Shown here: piece by piece, positions 1-13,679 of the stretch | Numbering within the stretch: position 1 is the first letter of the stretch | Layout: every line of letters begins with the position of its first letter | Assembly: GCF_024713975.1 (NCBI RefSeq) | Contig: NC_091099.1 | Location: 14,117,501 to 14,181,500 of the forward strand | Source of the DNA: Paralichthys olivaceus | Lineage: Eukaryota > Chordata > Actinopteri > Pleuronectiformes > Paralichthyidae | Direction of reading: 5' to 3' | DNA length: 64,000 nt | Program-made: the position numbers and the translations under genes | Notes under the pieces: generated by a model | What the model was told of the DNA's origin: nothing | What the model saw: only the letters and a program-made list of their open reading frames with translations | Database searches by the model: none

Positions 1-3000
1 AGTCATCTTTATATGTCCATATGTAGGATAGCATATGGGCAGCACGTGCACAAAAACACATCCCGCCGTGGTGGGGTCTTTCATAGACCAGAGGATTAGC
101 ACAGACAAGATGGTGGATCCACTGGTTGTATATGCATCCCAAGGATCAAGTAGATTTAACTAATACCTTGTTTCCATTGGACATACTGTACTGGTACATA
201 TGGGCCAACCACATTTCATCCAGTCTTATCTTACAGTGAGACAAAATGTATTCTTCTGTAAATGTATAACAGCCATGCTGCAGACTCAGTGGGGCTTTGA
301 GCGGAACTGACACCAGCTAACATGCTCATGATGAGCATATGTGCCATGTGAAGCATATTGATTTAGTGCTTGAGCATGCTAACATTCACTAATTCCCCTA
401 AACCCAGTGTGCAGCTAAAGTTAAAAGGGATGTGATTAACTCTGCAGGTATTTGGTCATAAATGAGACGCTGCACATAAACCTGCAAATGTCAACCTGCT
501 GGTGGAACAAGAGAAAATTCAAATGATAATCAGAGAGTCATTAGGATTCATGGTCGAATACAAAACCTAACTGCAATGCATTTCATAGTTGTTAAGATAT
601 TTCAGTCTGGACCTAAGTAGTGCACGACACACTGCCAGCATGGCTTAAAACCGACATTTAACTTGTAGCATCACCAGAATGGAGGTCAATGGAAAGTGTT
701 GGGCATCTCCTGACTAAGGAGTCATCGTTATTTTGTTTCATGTCAGGAGAAATATTACTCAAGTGGGTGGGATGGTGGAAATCCTGCCATGTGGCAGGTA
801 AAGAGACTAACCTCTTGTGCCCCAGTAGTTTTTTTTTTTGTGTGCATATTTCTTCACCAAGGTCAGGCTCAGGAAAGAGCAGGAAAACCCCATCTCCACC
901 CTGCTACCTCATCACTGCAACCAGCCACACAGGAACACTGCACTCTGTGTAGCCCTGCAGTCAAATATAAAACCACTGGCAGAGATGCAGTTTATATAAA
1001 ATCAGAGACTCCTGCTTCTCTTTTTCCATACCGAATTTGGGATAATTTCACGTTTTAAAAGAGTGTCATTAACCGCAGTTATTTGACCGAAAATAGAAAG
1101 CATGCATGAATAACTGGAGCTACATGATGGTGGAACTGTGCTGCCAGGTGGTGCCACTTAGTTTTTAGGACAGACAGTAAAAGGCTTTACAGCAATCTCT
1201 TGGTATTAGAGGTACCCCCAGCACAACACAAAAGATGTCTAGACAAAACGTCAAACCAACTGTAAAATATGTCATTAGGCTCTTTGTCTTTGAGAAATAT
1301 TGACCCTGTTCCTCCCGGTGATTCAAATAGTTTTCGAATAGATTTTATACACTGACAAGATGGCCTTTTGTGAGGCCCAGCTGTGGGGGGCAAAGAGGAG
1401 CCGGGCTGTTCTTTCTGAAGAAGACATGACTTGTAATGAGCTTGTCAGGGGCCATCTCTCCTTTGGACGTGGCCGTCTGCATGACATGACTAAAGCAGGG
1501 TAATGAGCCTTCACAGAAAATACTGTGTACCCCATGACCGCAAGACACCTCTTGGGAAAGTGGGACCTCATTGTTAAGAGTCTGTTCCACAGTTGAAGAG
1601 AGAGAAAGAGACGGAAAGGATTGAATAAAAAGAAACCAACTGGTGCCGAGAAACTCCCTGAGAAAGAATCAGAGGCAGTTTTTACCTTTATAGCCTTCAT
1701 TTGCTCCATTTGACTTTACAAATGTGTTTATCTGTGCATCAGCATTACACAACTGCAATTTCCATACTGCAGGATAAGTGTATGTGCTGGATGGAAAAAG
1801 GTCCCACCTCCCACACCAGACAAAAGCTGTCTGGTTACCATAGACCCCTAAACTGCTGTGGATTCCTCGACATCAAACACGATGCAGCATAATGAGTGAT
1901 TTAAATTCAGCCTGAACACCATGTCTGCTACATCTTAGTGTCCGTTTTACTCTGTGCTGAAGGAAATGTGGTTGAAAAGAAACCTAAAAATAGACATTTA
2001 AACGGGAGCATTTTAACCCCTTTAAAGAGATAAATTTACCAGTTTCTGGAGAAAATCCACAGGTTTATCTGGGGACGTATTTTGAGGGTTGTGAATGATC
2101 CTGAATACAAGAGTTTTCCAAAAGTTTCCAAAATGAATGGATTGGCATCAAAAATCCTGAAACCCCGAAAACTGTATTTAATTATACACAAACCCTGAAA
2201 CTATATTTATAGCAGTGGTTATTTGTCACTTAGATTTGCAATGCCAATGCTTCAGTAGTTGGAAAGAAACTATGAAATTCATTGCAATATACAATATACT
2301 GATACTGATTGACAACAGTATATAACCAGCAAGTTTAGATTCTTGACAATAATAGTAACGAGTAAACAGCTAATATTGTCCTAAAAGAATGTCTTAACAT
2401 AAAGTAAAATATGATTTGCATGGATTCAAATGATGATGAAGTTCATTTTGAGTTTGAAATGAGATTAAATATTGTATGTACTGTACAAAATGTGTGCATA
2501 AGAAATCAAATGCAGCTCAGGCTTTAGCTCCTCCAGATTCTGAGGAATCACACACACAAGGATTTCAAAAGATGGGATGATGAGGCTTTGGGCGTTAGAG
2601 AAGTCAAGTAAGGACGCCTTGTTCCCAGCTCTTTGTTTAGTGTCTATAACAGTGCTTCCCCCCTCAATTAGATAGTGGTGTTTGGCTGGGGATGGGATCC
2701 ATTCTCTCTTGACTCTGTTAGTAGGGGCTGAGGGGAAGTGCACCGCCAGAGTCTGGCTCTGTGAAAGCACTGCAAGGTTGGCTGAGGCAGCCTGGCTGAA
2801 CCTAGATGACCCACATTCTGAGGCTATCCAATCAAATAAGCAGCAAGTCGTTATTATGGGAATTTATGGGGCACAAACCAATCGTGAAGCAAGACGCAGG
2901 GCATATCCACACAGAGAGGCAGGCGAAAGGAAACACTTAGCAGGCTAAGAGACAACGGATTGGGCAAATTCAGAGCAATAAAACTGCACTTAAAACACAT

Positions 3001-4815
3001 GGCTAGGGCTGAAGGGAAGCACACTGCACTGGAGGATGGCACACTGAGAGAGGCGCTGCTGCAAGTCTGGCTCAGATGAACTGAGATGACTCACATTTTG
3101 TGACTATCCAATCAAATAAGAAGAAACAGGACGCAAGCCAATCACAAAAAACCAGACACAGAAGTGTGTCCTGGAAGAAAAGAAAGGCTTAATAAGCAAA
3201 GAAACAGGGGCAGCAACGATGGGCAGTTATAGAACTGCACTAAGACAAACTATTATTAGTATCATGTACTCCCACTTTATGTATAGTGAGAGTATATATA
3301 CTAATATAGTGTATATAGTATATAGTGTATAGACATAAGTCAAATCAGCTTCATTCTCTAAGACTGAAATCTTAAACTGGTAATACACCAGAGCTGTCAG
3401 CACCAGGCTGCAGCTGATAAAAACACAAACATACACATATATACATATATATAAATGACACGCCTGCAGCAGCGTGGGCTGGCAGTTATATAGTTTCCCT
3501 TTATTTCCATGGCATATGGCATCCATATGAATCTAAAGGATAGTAAATCTGGAGATATATACAGATGCAAACCAGTCACAAACCAGGAAAGGGGAGTGTA
3601 CCCTTATAATAAGACAGGCATAAGCAATAAGCAAAGTCAAAATTCACCTTTGTATATAGACTCACAGACTAGAGTTGTGCAAAGAAAGGGGTCATAGTCG
3701 AGAAGGTGTTTTTTTTCTATTATAATATGATCTCATAAAGACTCAAATGTATGTCAAGTTCAAATAAGGTTTTCGTGTGATCAGTATGTGTGTGTGTGTG
3801 GGAAGAAGCAGGGGAGGGAAGGGAGTGAGAGCTGCAGTCATGTAACAGGGAGGCAGAGGCTCCTCAGTCGAGGCTCAGCTAGCTGAGTCTGTTGCTGGCC
3901 AGATCAGCTGGCAGTCTGTCTGCTTGGGGGTGTGGCACATCACAACAAAGGGCTCTGGGCAGGCAGAGGACTGCACGGTGCTTATCAAACCCCCCAATTT
4001 GAGTCGATCCACATCTCCTTTTTCCCTCCAACCTCTCCCTCTGTAGCTCTCTATCCTGCGGAATGCAAAGCGCATATGTGGAGGTGTGGTCCTTCAGGAA
4101 GGTCAAAGCTAACCGAGTCTTCACTGCTGATCTGGAACGCATTTTATAGCCTCTCTCCCTATCTCTCTCTTTTCTCTCTGCAGTGTGACGCACTGGATTG
4201 ATCTTGAAAACTTTTTTTTTTTTGCATGCACACTTGTTTATTTATTCTGCGATGTGCATAATGCGTGTTTGTGAATGTTATTTATTTTGTCGTGATGTCA
4301 TTAAACTAACCAAAGTTTACTTTGTGCAAGAATATACGTGAATATATGAGATCGTGTAAGAAAAATTTGATGTTTGTGCATTTTTGCTTTGTATTTTCGG
4401 TTTTTACGCACCGTCCAATGAGGGTGTTGTGTGGGGGGAGTAAAGCCGTGACAAGGCTCAGAGACTTGAGTGGGAGTGGCACTGTTTTCGACTCCCTCCC
4501 TCCCCGAAATCATAATGACATTTGCCAAAGTTCACACAACTTAAAGGCATAATGCAAATGATTAAACTATGAGCCAAATCTGACTGTCTATTTCCATTCC
4601 AGGGTGGATCCGTGCGTATTTACGCATGTGACACAGCAGTCACCACCCTCCTCTGCACACATATCTTTCTGGGTGTATAAGAGAAATCCCTTTCTTAATC
4701 AAAATCAGTATTTTAGTAGTTTCAATCATATCATCCCCTCTCGTGTATATTGAAGGGGGAACCACAATAAGTATAATGTTCACAGCAAGAAACATTCGCA
4801 TCCGGTGAGACTGAC
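1..4815 (-). other. klf13: klf13 intron 1 (partial), no coding exon seen
   Basis: This stretch lies downstream of the klf13 exon 1 splice donor on the minus strand. KLF13 proteins need a second exon encoding the rest of the three C2H2 fingers, and I find no such sequence here, so exon 2 must lie left of the window. The stretch is AT-rich. It holds an imperfect 280-bp duplication (2725-3220), an AT-rich simple stretch near 3280-3340 and polypyrimidine tracts near 4140-4185. No RNA gene was recognised. Confidence 0.6.
2725..3220. repeat. Imperfect tandem duplication, period about 280 bp
   Basis: Two copies share several blocks in the same order: a gctga[ag]gggaag-like start, a ctggct..tga block, an identical ctatccaatcaaataag (2825 and 3105), an aaaccaatc/aagccaatc block, and an aggcttaa/taagcaaag-like end. 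The spacing between the identical blocks is 280 bp. A shorter piece with caaaccag and aagcaataagcaaag recurs near 3567-3640. The copies are clearly diverged, so the duplication is old. Confidence 0.5.
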
Positions 4816-5284
4816 CTGTGTGTGTCCTTAGATGAGCTTTGAGGTGGGATGATTTGCCATAAACTTTTTCACAACCTGAATAGTGGCATTTGTGCTTTTT
4901 CTGGGGGGACTCCTGCTCTGCTCGACCTCTCGATCTCTTGCCTCTTTGTTTGAGCGAAGGATCGGAGATGGTGGTAGGTGTGGCAGAGTTTCCATCATCA
5001 CCACCACCATCACCATCATCATCTAGGAGCTTCGGCATGCTCTCATCCTTTATTTTTGCCTGCTCGGCAACATTGCCGGGAGTCTGCTGCTGGTTAAAAT
5101 CCGCCAGGATCCGCGCCACCACGAACAGAGAGGAGTTGTCTCTCACCAGGGGCTCCTTCATCTCCTCCCCGCTCCTGGATGAGGAGGACGGGATCTCTGG
5201 TTTCATCTCCCTATTCCCTTTAGGAGCGTGAACGATTGCACGGCTGGACATGGAAACAAGGCACTCTGCAGCAAAGTGATCCAT
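4816..5284 (-). CDS. klf13: Krueppel-like factor 13, coding exon 1 (5' part of gene)
   Basis: KLF13 is a nuclear transcription factor that binds GC/CACCC boxes. The exon encodes 156 residues. It opens with MDHFAAECLVSMSSRA, the Sin3-interacting N-terminal signature shared by KLF9/13/14/16. Next come SLFVVARILADFNQQ (about 53-67), an acidic Asp/Gly run (about 88-98), a basic segment with RGKRSRGRAEQESPQ, and the first C2H2 finger (CHYSGCEKVYGKSSHLKAH, about 132-150). It ends at THT with a consensus donor (G|GTCAGT, GT at 4815-4814), phase 1, as in other KLF genes. The SLFVVARILAD block and the ESPQ-K-HKCHY junction separate it from KLF9. I chose the ATG at 5284 because conservation begins there. 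An in-frame ATG 39 nt upstream (5323) would add 13 residues. Fingers 2 and 3 are missing because exon 2 is outside the window. trpm1 lies next door head to head, as in the human KLF13-TRPM1 neighbourhood. Confidence 0.92.
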
Positions 5285-5760
5285 TTTGTCTTTGAAACAG
5301 CCCCCTCTGCTTCTGAATGACATTCAAAATAACAGTAACAACAACAAGAATATAAAAAGAAAATGATGGCGCGATGGGGAAAGTACTTGCTCCGTGTTTC
5401 CCTTTGTGTGGTGGAAAAGAGGAGGTGGTTCTCATCCGAGGAGAAGTGACTTTAGGATCTCACCCCGGCTTTCCAGTATCATCAACATCCTGTGAGAGAG
5501 ACGCCTCGGACAAAAATGCAGACAAGCCCCCTCAGATGGAGAAAACAAGAAGAGAGCCAGAGTCTTTGTTTAGTGCAACGACGCTGGAAACAGGAACTCT
5601 ACAAACTTGGATGTGTTAACTCCCATCGCGGCTTCAAACACTCCGGCATAGTGAGTGAGTGTGTGTGTATGTGTGTGTGTGTGTGTGTGTGTCTCCTGAG
5701 CGCCTGCTCCTGCTGGTTGTATCCGCGCTGGGGGCGTGTCGACCGGCAGCGCTTCGGCAG
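5285..5760 (-). promoter_or_regulatory. klf13: klf13 5' UTR and promoter region
   Basis: The stretch upstream of the klf13 start on the minus strand becomes GC- and CpG-richer from about 5600 to 5880 and contains a GT microsatellite. I could not fix a transcription start or a TATA box. The call rests on position and base composition. Confidence 0.4.
5659..5692. repeat. GT/CA microsatellite in klf13 promoter or 5' UTR
   Basis: A (GT)n run with one gtat interruption lies about 375 bp upstream of the klf13 start codon. Its length is likely to vary between individuals. Confidence 0.9.
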
Positions 5761-6704
5761 CATCGTCAGAGTGGCCGCTCATTCATTGGGCACCGCGTGT
5801 CCTCAGATGCACCGAGCAGGACGAGTTTGCTTGAAAGTTTCCCCACAGGTTGCTCACGGGCGAGACGGTTACATGCACTGCAGAGACATTTCAGGAACAA
5901 AATGTGCAACACGATGACAGTATTTTTGTTCTGTCTCCCACCACTGGGCGGGATGGATTGTTCTGCAGCATCCTTTTCTGCATGCATGCACAACTGACAC
6001 ATTTGCAAAAACATGCAGTGGATGCAGGGGTCATTTTAATAGAATTCTACCGATTTATCAATGAGACAATAGTGAAATGTGTCGAATAAAATGCAAAATT
6101 ATGTCTTCAAACAATTTTATAAAAAATATTATAAAAAGGCACAGATACAGCAAATCTTAACATTGGAAGAAAAAAATAAACACAATTACTCAGGAGAGCA
6201 CATACCTCCACTAATGCTCAACAGCCCCGAATGGAACCACATTTAAATTCACCAAATACAGGCTGTTGTTTTTGGGGATCTGCACTAGGCTGCACTTGCT
6301 CATCAATATCTTAAAAAATCTACAAAGATGTTTTAAAACCCCATGTTAATGCAGACGTCCTTTACATATCATTCACATGAATTGATTGGGAAATAGTGAA
6401 ATATGTCAAGTACAATACCAAAATCATTTCTCCAAATTGTCTTATCTCACCATTGTTACAACAATATGAAGCTAATGAAAGCATCAAATACTTAGACTGG
6501 AATAAAAAGAAAATAGACCACAACAAGAAGGACACTCTAAAGCACATACTTGCTGGTGAGGTGCTGACGCTAATACAGATTTAGAAAACTATAAGTTACC
6601 AGTATAGATCTATCAGCCAATTTAGATATAAACAATGTGTCATTGACAAAGAAATGTAATTGAGGCTTAATATTCTACAGCTTCACCATAAACTTTAAAG
6701 AAAA

Positions 6705-7165
6705 CACCATTAGACTCCACCAAGGCCCAACAGTCGCCTTCACATTTACATTCCAGATTTGTGCCTGAATCTGCACCAACTTACACAAACTCATAAATAT
6801 CAGTCCCCTAAACATGCCTGTCTTTTTTCATCAGGACCCATGAATTATTCTCTTAAATTTTAACATTTAAATTCACTAGACCCAGATCCTTATTTGGATC
6901 TGCACCAAAGTGAACACACTCATACATATCAGTCCAATAAATATGTCTGTTTTTTTCATCAAATCCATTAATAGTTCTCTGAGAAATCAGTGAAAATGTT
7001 GAAAAACACCCAATGTTAAAGAAAATGAAATTCTTGAGTTCTTCCTCGCATGGGTCATGCCCCTCAACAAAATATCATGGATATTGGTAGTGTATGTTTT
7101 GTTCTATCCAGCTAACTAACAAACACGGATGTCATCTCTTTAGAGGAGGTTGTGGTTGTGGCTGC
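6705..7165 (-). repeat. Interspersed repeat, family A
   Basis: The block begins with ccaccaaggcccaacagtc, contains two cat-cagt-cc-taaa(c/t)atg-ctgt units with tttttcatca, and ends near ctaactaacaaacac and ctctttagaggagg. Related blocks occur at 13240-13450 in the same orientation and in the reverse orientation at 19100-19570 and 58105-58390. A more degraded piece is at 61550-61760. I do not know its formal family. It looks like a non-autonomous mobile element. Confidence 0.5.
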
Positions 7166-9297
7166 AGATGAATTTACAGGAAATGTGCTTTGAATGTAAA
7201 CAGGAGCAATTCTTTCTTTCTAGGTGAATCACTAACAATTATGCCACTGACTTCCCCCCCACCCCGTGTCACAGTAACAAATGACCAATCACAAATGAGG
7301 AAACAATACAGAAAAGCACACACGTCACAGAGGAACATTGAGGCGAATGAGTTGTCTAGTCTGCATAAAAGACTGGCTGCCGCAGATCATCACCAACAAG
7401 AAGTTCCTCCTGATTCTATGAATATTACTGTGTCATCTTCTTGGAGCGATCGGCACACTCCTCCGGGCCCCCGGCCAACGAGACCAGGATCCAGCAGTGG
7501 GCTCAACTGCTTCCAACAGCCAAATTATTGACGTAGCCTGCTGAGATTCCACAGGGATGATAATTCCTTTTCACAACCTCTCAAAGAATTTTAATTACAC
7601 CTCAGTCAAAGAAAAGAGAGTGGTGTGAACATTACTGGCAAAAACTGCTACAGTTGTTCAAATACCTGTTTAACATGTTAATTAAACCTTCCTTTTCTTC
7701 AGGGACTGTGTGTATATTTGTTTTGGGTTTTTTCATGATTTGCTATGTGTCCCAATTATGATTCATTTTCAAGTGTAATATTCTGCTAAATTTAACACCA
7801 ACAGCTTTTTCTTTTTCTTTTTCTTTTTGAAAGACGGCAGCTAACTCTCACAGAACCAGCAATTTACCTCAGAACCTTCCTCTGAGCAGCTCTGTGGTCT
7901 CTGCCAACTGAAATGCAGCCAGCCACCACAGGCAATGTCTTCTTCAATTTATCCTCAGGCGAGAGACAAGTGACACCATTGTGGGGAGAAAATAGTCAAG
8001 ATACAGAGCTGTGCGATATGAGAGTTCTGTCATTATCAGACGGCCATTTATTTCACAGTGTTAGTTTTAAAGCTAGTTCGTCGGAAATATATTTCTCAGA
8101 AACCTGCAGGAGTTCAAATCACAAGTCAATTTTTCATTTGGTTTCCAATGTTAGGTTTTAAAACACAGTCGTGCTGGAAAATAACACGTCACCAGTTAAG
8201 TCCTGGCAGAAAACAAACCAGCTGATGCTATTGATTAGCAGCGAGGACACACTTGAATGTCCCTGACAATCTCATGCACCCAAACTAACCCCACTGGTTA
8301 TATCTCAAATACATTTTAAGGATTCAATCATCTCAGACGAAGAACATGACACAACTCTGCTTTGTGCATGATGTTCTTAGTGATCACCTTCTGCTCCACT
8401 TTTCATCTCTCATTTATCCAGCTGGAAACACCACGTAACAAATAGGGTTGCAGGAAACATGTTTATTAGGAATAAGAAAAAACACACACTGCAGTGATAC
8501 AGGATTAAACCTGCTTCCCTGCAGCAGCTGATGCTCTCCTGTGAGAATGAATGCATACTTTCAGCACCGTGCACAAAAGCCCACACTAGAAAGTTCCCAG
8601 TGTTCAGAGAGAGCAAGGCGATGTGGCATTCAGAGGGCCATCTGGCTGTATTATTTTACATATTCTTTCACCACAAAAAAAAAAAGAAAAACGCGGCGTT
8701 CTTGTATTTCACGTGGTGCTTTGGCAGCCTATTCTAACGAGAGCACGTCAAGAGGGTGTAGTTCCTCTTTCACAGGGTTATTTCCCATAGCTGTGTAGAA
8801 ACTGCGAGTGTTTATCAATTCCCACAGGGTGTCAAGCACAAGAAGGCCTGAAGAGAGCGGCTGCAGCTCCAAAGGTAACATGCAATAGTCTCTCTCTCTA
8901 TAGCTACAGCGATCTGACGATTCAAGAGACCGCTTTTAAATTCCCCAAATTCCCACTGCTGAATCACCAGTGCTGCAGCGTCTAAACAGCACATTGTCTG
9001 GCACTGACATAAAGTTCTTGCAATTTGATTGGCCTCCTCACTTCTGTTTGTAATGGGAGATATTTGTTTTTAAGCACAGGACAGTCTGACCACTATTAGC
9101 AATCTTGTGAGCCTGTTGTTTCAAGGCCGGGCTCTAAAGGCAAAAAAAAAGAACACCACACAGTTTTTCCTGCAGCAGGTGGTGATGTTAAGCAGAGGCC
9201 ACATCTCCGGCTTATCTGACTGTCATTCCAATGTTACATCAGCATGCTAACACGCTGACAATGACAACGCTAACATGCTGATGTTTGGAGGTGTAAT

Positions 9298-9760
9298 GCA
9301 TAGACTGTAAATAAATATAGAGGATGTGTCCTCACTTCCTCCCGTTGTATTAAGGGTTCAGTGTGTAAGATCTATTGACAGAAATAGAATATAAAGTATT
9401 CCTTTGGAGCCAGAGGTTGTGCAGTAGTGATCCTGGTGTGGAGATGCGATAATAATTTTCAACCAATCGCGAGTCAGTTTAAGCTGTCATGACACTTCAT
9501 CGTGTTGTTACAGCATCAAAAAACTAAAACCAAACTTACCAGAATACACATCAATGTGATAAGATAACTATAAATAACTGAAATCTTCTTTAAGGAAAAA
9601 ATGATTTAATCTGTGTGACATCTTGGGCCATGTCCCATCTCCTAACATAAAGGAGGTTTATAACCTATACTGCAGCTAGCCACCAGGGGTTGTTCAAGAT
9701 TATTTGGACTCACTTTTGGGGAACTGTCATGTCGTACATCTTTTTATAGAGTGTATGGTA
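9298..9760. repeat. Composite interspersed repeat with inverted ends
   Basis: The left end (catagactgtaaataaa) and the right end (reverse complement catacactctataaaaag) are similar inverted termini. The right end also carries the gacatgacag/ccccaaaagtgag block common in teleost genomes. Inside, at about 9354, starts a ggttcagtgtgtaag unit that resembles the family B terminus described at 59193-59493, so one element may be nested in another. Confidence 0.4.
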
Positions 9761-12700
9761 CAATGCTTATTGTCGGCGTTGTTCGGCTAACAGCTGCTAC
9801 AAAAAATCTTAACTTGATGTAGTTTTGCAGATATTTGGTCATCAAATATTTGGGCAAATAAAATGCTTATTATGTTTTCTCAACAAAACAGAACCTTTAT
9901 TGTTATCGTAATCATTTAGTAAGTTAAAAGTTTCCACTGGATTTCCTTTAAATTTAGAGCTAAAGTTGCAAGGGCAATCCAACTTCCCTTAAAATGAAAA
10001 TCAGCCAGCTCTTATCAGAACTGAAAAAGAACAGCACTTAAGGGTGTTCTGGTATGGAGCCAGTCTTTCTGGTAATGGCATGTGTCTTATCTGAGAATAA
10101 AACAGACAAGTAAATCAGATACAACAACTCTCTGATAAGAAACTAGCATTTGAAGTTATTTGAGTTGTACGAAAAGACACAGAGCATGAGGGGCTATAGC
10201 GTCGGTCCCATAATGCTGCCACTTCTTTTTGTTGCTCTACAAAACTCAGTCATCCTTAGTGACACACACAGTCAGGCCTCATGACTAATGCTGACAAAAC
10301 AGACGGCAATTTTACCTGTATAGAAGAAAAGAGCATTAGTCACGCACAAGACGTTATATAGGTGTTAAGAGTGCAAACATGATCATATAAGTCAACAGTG
10401 TGAGTCTGACACCATCCCTCTGTAGGTCACTGTAACAACGAACCAAAAGAAAAGCAGTTTCAGTGAGGTCAAATATTTTTCCATTGACTGAAAACGACAG
10501 CAGATTACATGTAGCATGTATGAACGCAGTAATCACATGAGGCCAAATGAGTCAGTCAGGTTCAACAAGTCCAATCTCTGTGTAATCGTGACAAAGTGCG
10601 GACTGGCCGCTGTCAGGCAAGATATACTGGTCACTTTATTGGATCCTTATCATCAAGCTTTTACTGTCATAACATTCCAATATCACATGCATAGTGCAAA
10701 CATGCAACTGAACTAATACTTCGGAGAATTCAGAGCTACTCAGAGGAAGGTTCTTTCAAGAGTGAAAGGAAAATAGCAAATTAATAAGCTCACACGTCTG
10801 TTCTTCCTCTCCATGCTGGTCGGAAAACGTTCTAGTGCTTTATTAAGAAAGGATTATTATAAAAGTTCTGTTTGTCAGTCAACTATTCTGAAGTTTCAGT
10901 TTTTTCTAAAAGTGTATCTTGAGTGGAGCTTAATTTCTAAAATAACTTTTCTTGTCTTTCTTTTCATGATTTCAATGAATGATAATAAGATATAGATATA
11001 TAATATGATATATGGGCCTATTCATGGCTACAGGTATATATACATATATATATATATAAAAAACTCTATGTGAATCCACAAATTGTCATGTACACATGCT
11101 TTGCTTTAAACAAACAAAATAATGTTGTAATGAGGTTTAGAGGCTGTTGTGACCTTCAGACAGGCTAGCTGTTTCCCCCTGCTTCAAGTCTTGAAGCTAA
11201 GCTAATAGTCCTCATGAAGGCCGTATGCAGATTTAGCAGGCAAACAGGATAGTGGCATTGTACTTGTCATCTACGGCTACAACTATACTATTATCTTTTC
11301 ATTTGAAAACTTGACACTGCTATGGATTCAACTGCCGTCCACACTACTCAGCTAAAACTGATACGTTTCTTAGCGCTGCTGGCCGCGTTTTAGTTTGAAA
11401 ACTCCAGGGTTGCATTTTAGTCTGGATTGGCAGAAACACATGTTTGGAAATGATGAAGTAGACACAAATGCTTGCTGGTTTGCATTAGGGTTAGGGGTTT
11501 GTCAGTAATGATGTAGCCCTCGCTGATTCGGCAGGCTCATGTCACGTAACCCCCTTCTGGAATAAAATAACCTGCATTAGCCTCCGCTACCAGTGCAGGT
11601 TGGATAATCAATAACAAGTTGCTGACCCTGTTATCTTTGCTGACAGCTGCTGTGCTGTAAAATTTTGAATTATACAATGGTACAACTGCTCAAATGCGTA
11701 GGAGACGAGCTACTATTTGAGCAATCAAAAAAACAATTCCTGTGTACACCAGCAGATGATTGCCTTCCTGTGCAGGCATATGCATGCCCAGTGTACGTGA
11801 CTGGTCACATGATGTTAGTGTGAATAGATTAAACTTAATACGCAGCCAAAAACGCTTGTGTGGACGGAGGTTGTTTTAGTTTGAAAACTAGTCTTCAAAT
11901 GAAAGTGCATTGATGTAGCATAACTGTTGGTAAGAAACTGAGTAACCAGTTAAAAATCTTTCAAAATTCATCGAACTCTTCCTTGAGGTACTTGAATCTT
12001 GCCTTCAGCAGCTATGATTATATAAAGTGTTCACATTAACGAGGTCAGACAATCATATGTGCAGTTCATAGATGTCCAGTAAAAGCCTTGTGTAAACAAC
12101 TTGCATGCCTGTAAAAGCTGCTTGTGCACATAAGGAAATGATTATATGGGTTGAGGTAGAAATGACCTGCACAGGCAGTTAACATGCAGATTAACACACA
12201 AAAGCAGTGCAGGGCTGTTTGTAAAGATGCTGTCACGCAGGTGTGTGCCTCTTCAACAACAACTAGTAAGCTGAGACCGGAAGAAAGATGAGGAAGCGTG
12301 GCACAAAAGAGTACTCAAAGGTGCTCTGTGAGGCACCTTGCAGGAAGAGGGTGCACACTGGGAAGGGGGGTGGGTGCATCAGTTCACAGAAGGGTGGGAG
12401 GTGTTTGTTGTCAAAGAAGGAGTTCAGTTTGGTCGTCATCCTCCCTGTGCCTTTGCCTCTAGGCCATCCACGTTCAGCCACACAACAGAGGAAGCCTTTT
12501 TCACCAGTATGTTAATCCTGCCTGCCTCCCCCGCCTTGGTGCTGCCTCCCCAGCACACAACCACAAAGGACAGAGTGCGGCCCAACACTCATCGGTAGAA
12601 CATGTTGAATCGTCCGTTGTAAAATATGAGAGAAGAAGTGCCTCTTCAAGACAATCAACTCTATCCTATGACGTGAAAGCTATGACTGCCATGTATGTGC

Positions 12701-13239
12701 CATTGAGTTCAAACTCCACGTCACTCACTTGACCCCAGGCTAACGCTGAGCCATGAGTATGTACTGCCATCTTTGTCCCTTTACATCACAGCGTGGTGGC
12801 TTTGTCCGCTGCACACAATACAGCTCAAAAGAGCAAAGTGAAGCGGACACTGTTTTGTTTTCGCTCCCATTTGCTGGTCAGTAGTGGCCCTATTCACAAT
12901 GCATTGATCAGTGCAGTGGCGGGGGGGAGGGATGAGCCTTGCAGGAGAGCTACCTCAGAAACACACCATTCAGCTTGGTGGTTAGTCCGCAGGCGCAGCA
13001 ATATCCACTGTGCTGATGGTGTGGGGATGAGGGTATCTCTGCGAGCGCCATTCAACAGAGGCACTTAAATTGCGTGTCATCCACGAGGAATGAACATGGC
13101 CCGTGAAAGCACTGAACACTGCAACTGAAGTGATATATAACTGGATGTGAGACATTACGGCTCCAACTGCTGATTATTTTCATCACTGATTAATCTGCTG
13201 ACGACTTTTTTGAGTGGGATGGCACTCTGTGAGCACACG

Positions 13240-13450
13240 CCTCCACCAAGGCCCAACAGTCCGATTTAATTCAGCACCAAATTTCACACACATAGAACTC
13301 TTAACATGCCTGGTTTTTCTCTATCGCGATCCATGGATTAGTCTCCTGGAAAACCACGAAATCTCTACCCCACACTGTTAAAGAAAGTGAAAAAAATATT
13401 TCCTGGGTCTGTCTGGTGATCTGGATCGACCCCGAAATTCAATGTTTTTT
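13240..13450 (-). repeat. Interspersed repeat, family A fragment
   Basis: Shares ccaccaaggcccaacagtc, a tgcaccaaa-like block, the aacatgcctg..ttttt..atc block and the ccatg-att-tctc block with the 6705-7165 copy in the same order. It is truncated relative to that copy. Confidence 0.5.
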
Positions 13451-13540
13451 GGGGGGTGGGAGGGTTTGTGTATAGAAAAAACCAGAGAACCAGTGATTAT
13501 TTCACTATTTTACTTTAAAGGTGACTGCTTGACATCAGGA

Positions 13541-13542
13541 TG

Positions 13543-13573
<31 letters not shown>
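13541..13573. repeat. GATA tetranucleotide microsatellite
   Basis: A run of about eight GATA units lies in intergenic DNA. Confidence 0.9.
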
Positions 13574-13679
13574 GGGTGACATAAACAAGCCTTCATGACT
13601 TTTTATGATGTGACCTCATTCCCCCTTTGTCCATGTGTTGGGTGCAAATTCCAAACATATTCTCCACTCTTCGTTTACG

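Noticed and set aside
1..4815. Search for klf13 exon 2 (fingers 2 and 3) on the minus strand
   Set aside because: No sequence encoding HYRTHTGEK or RSDHLTKH-like finger linkers was found, so the exon is taken to lie outside the window.
12263..12598. Overlapping plus and minus frames of 72-86 codons
   Set aside because: Low complexity, no domain, no splice context and no codon pattern that favours one frame.
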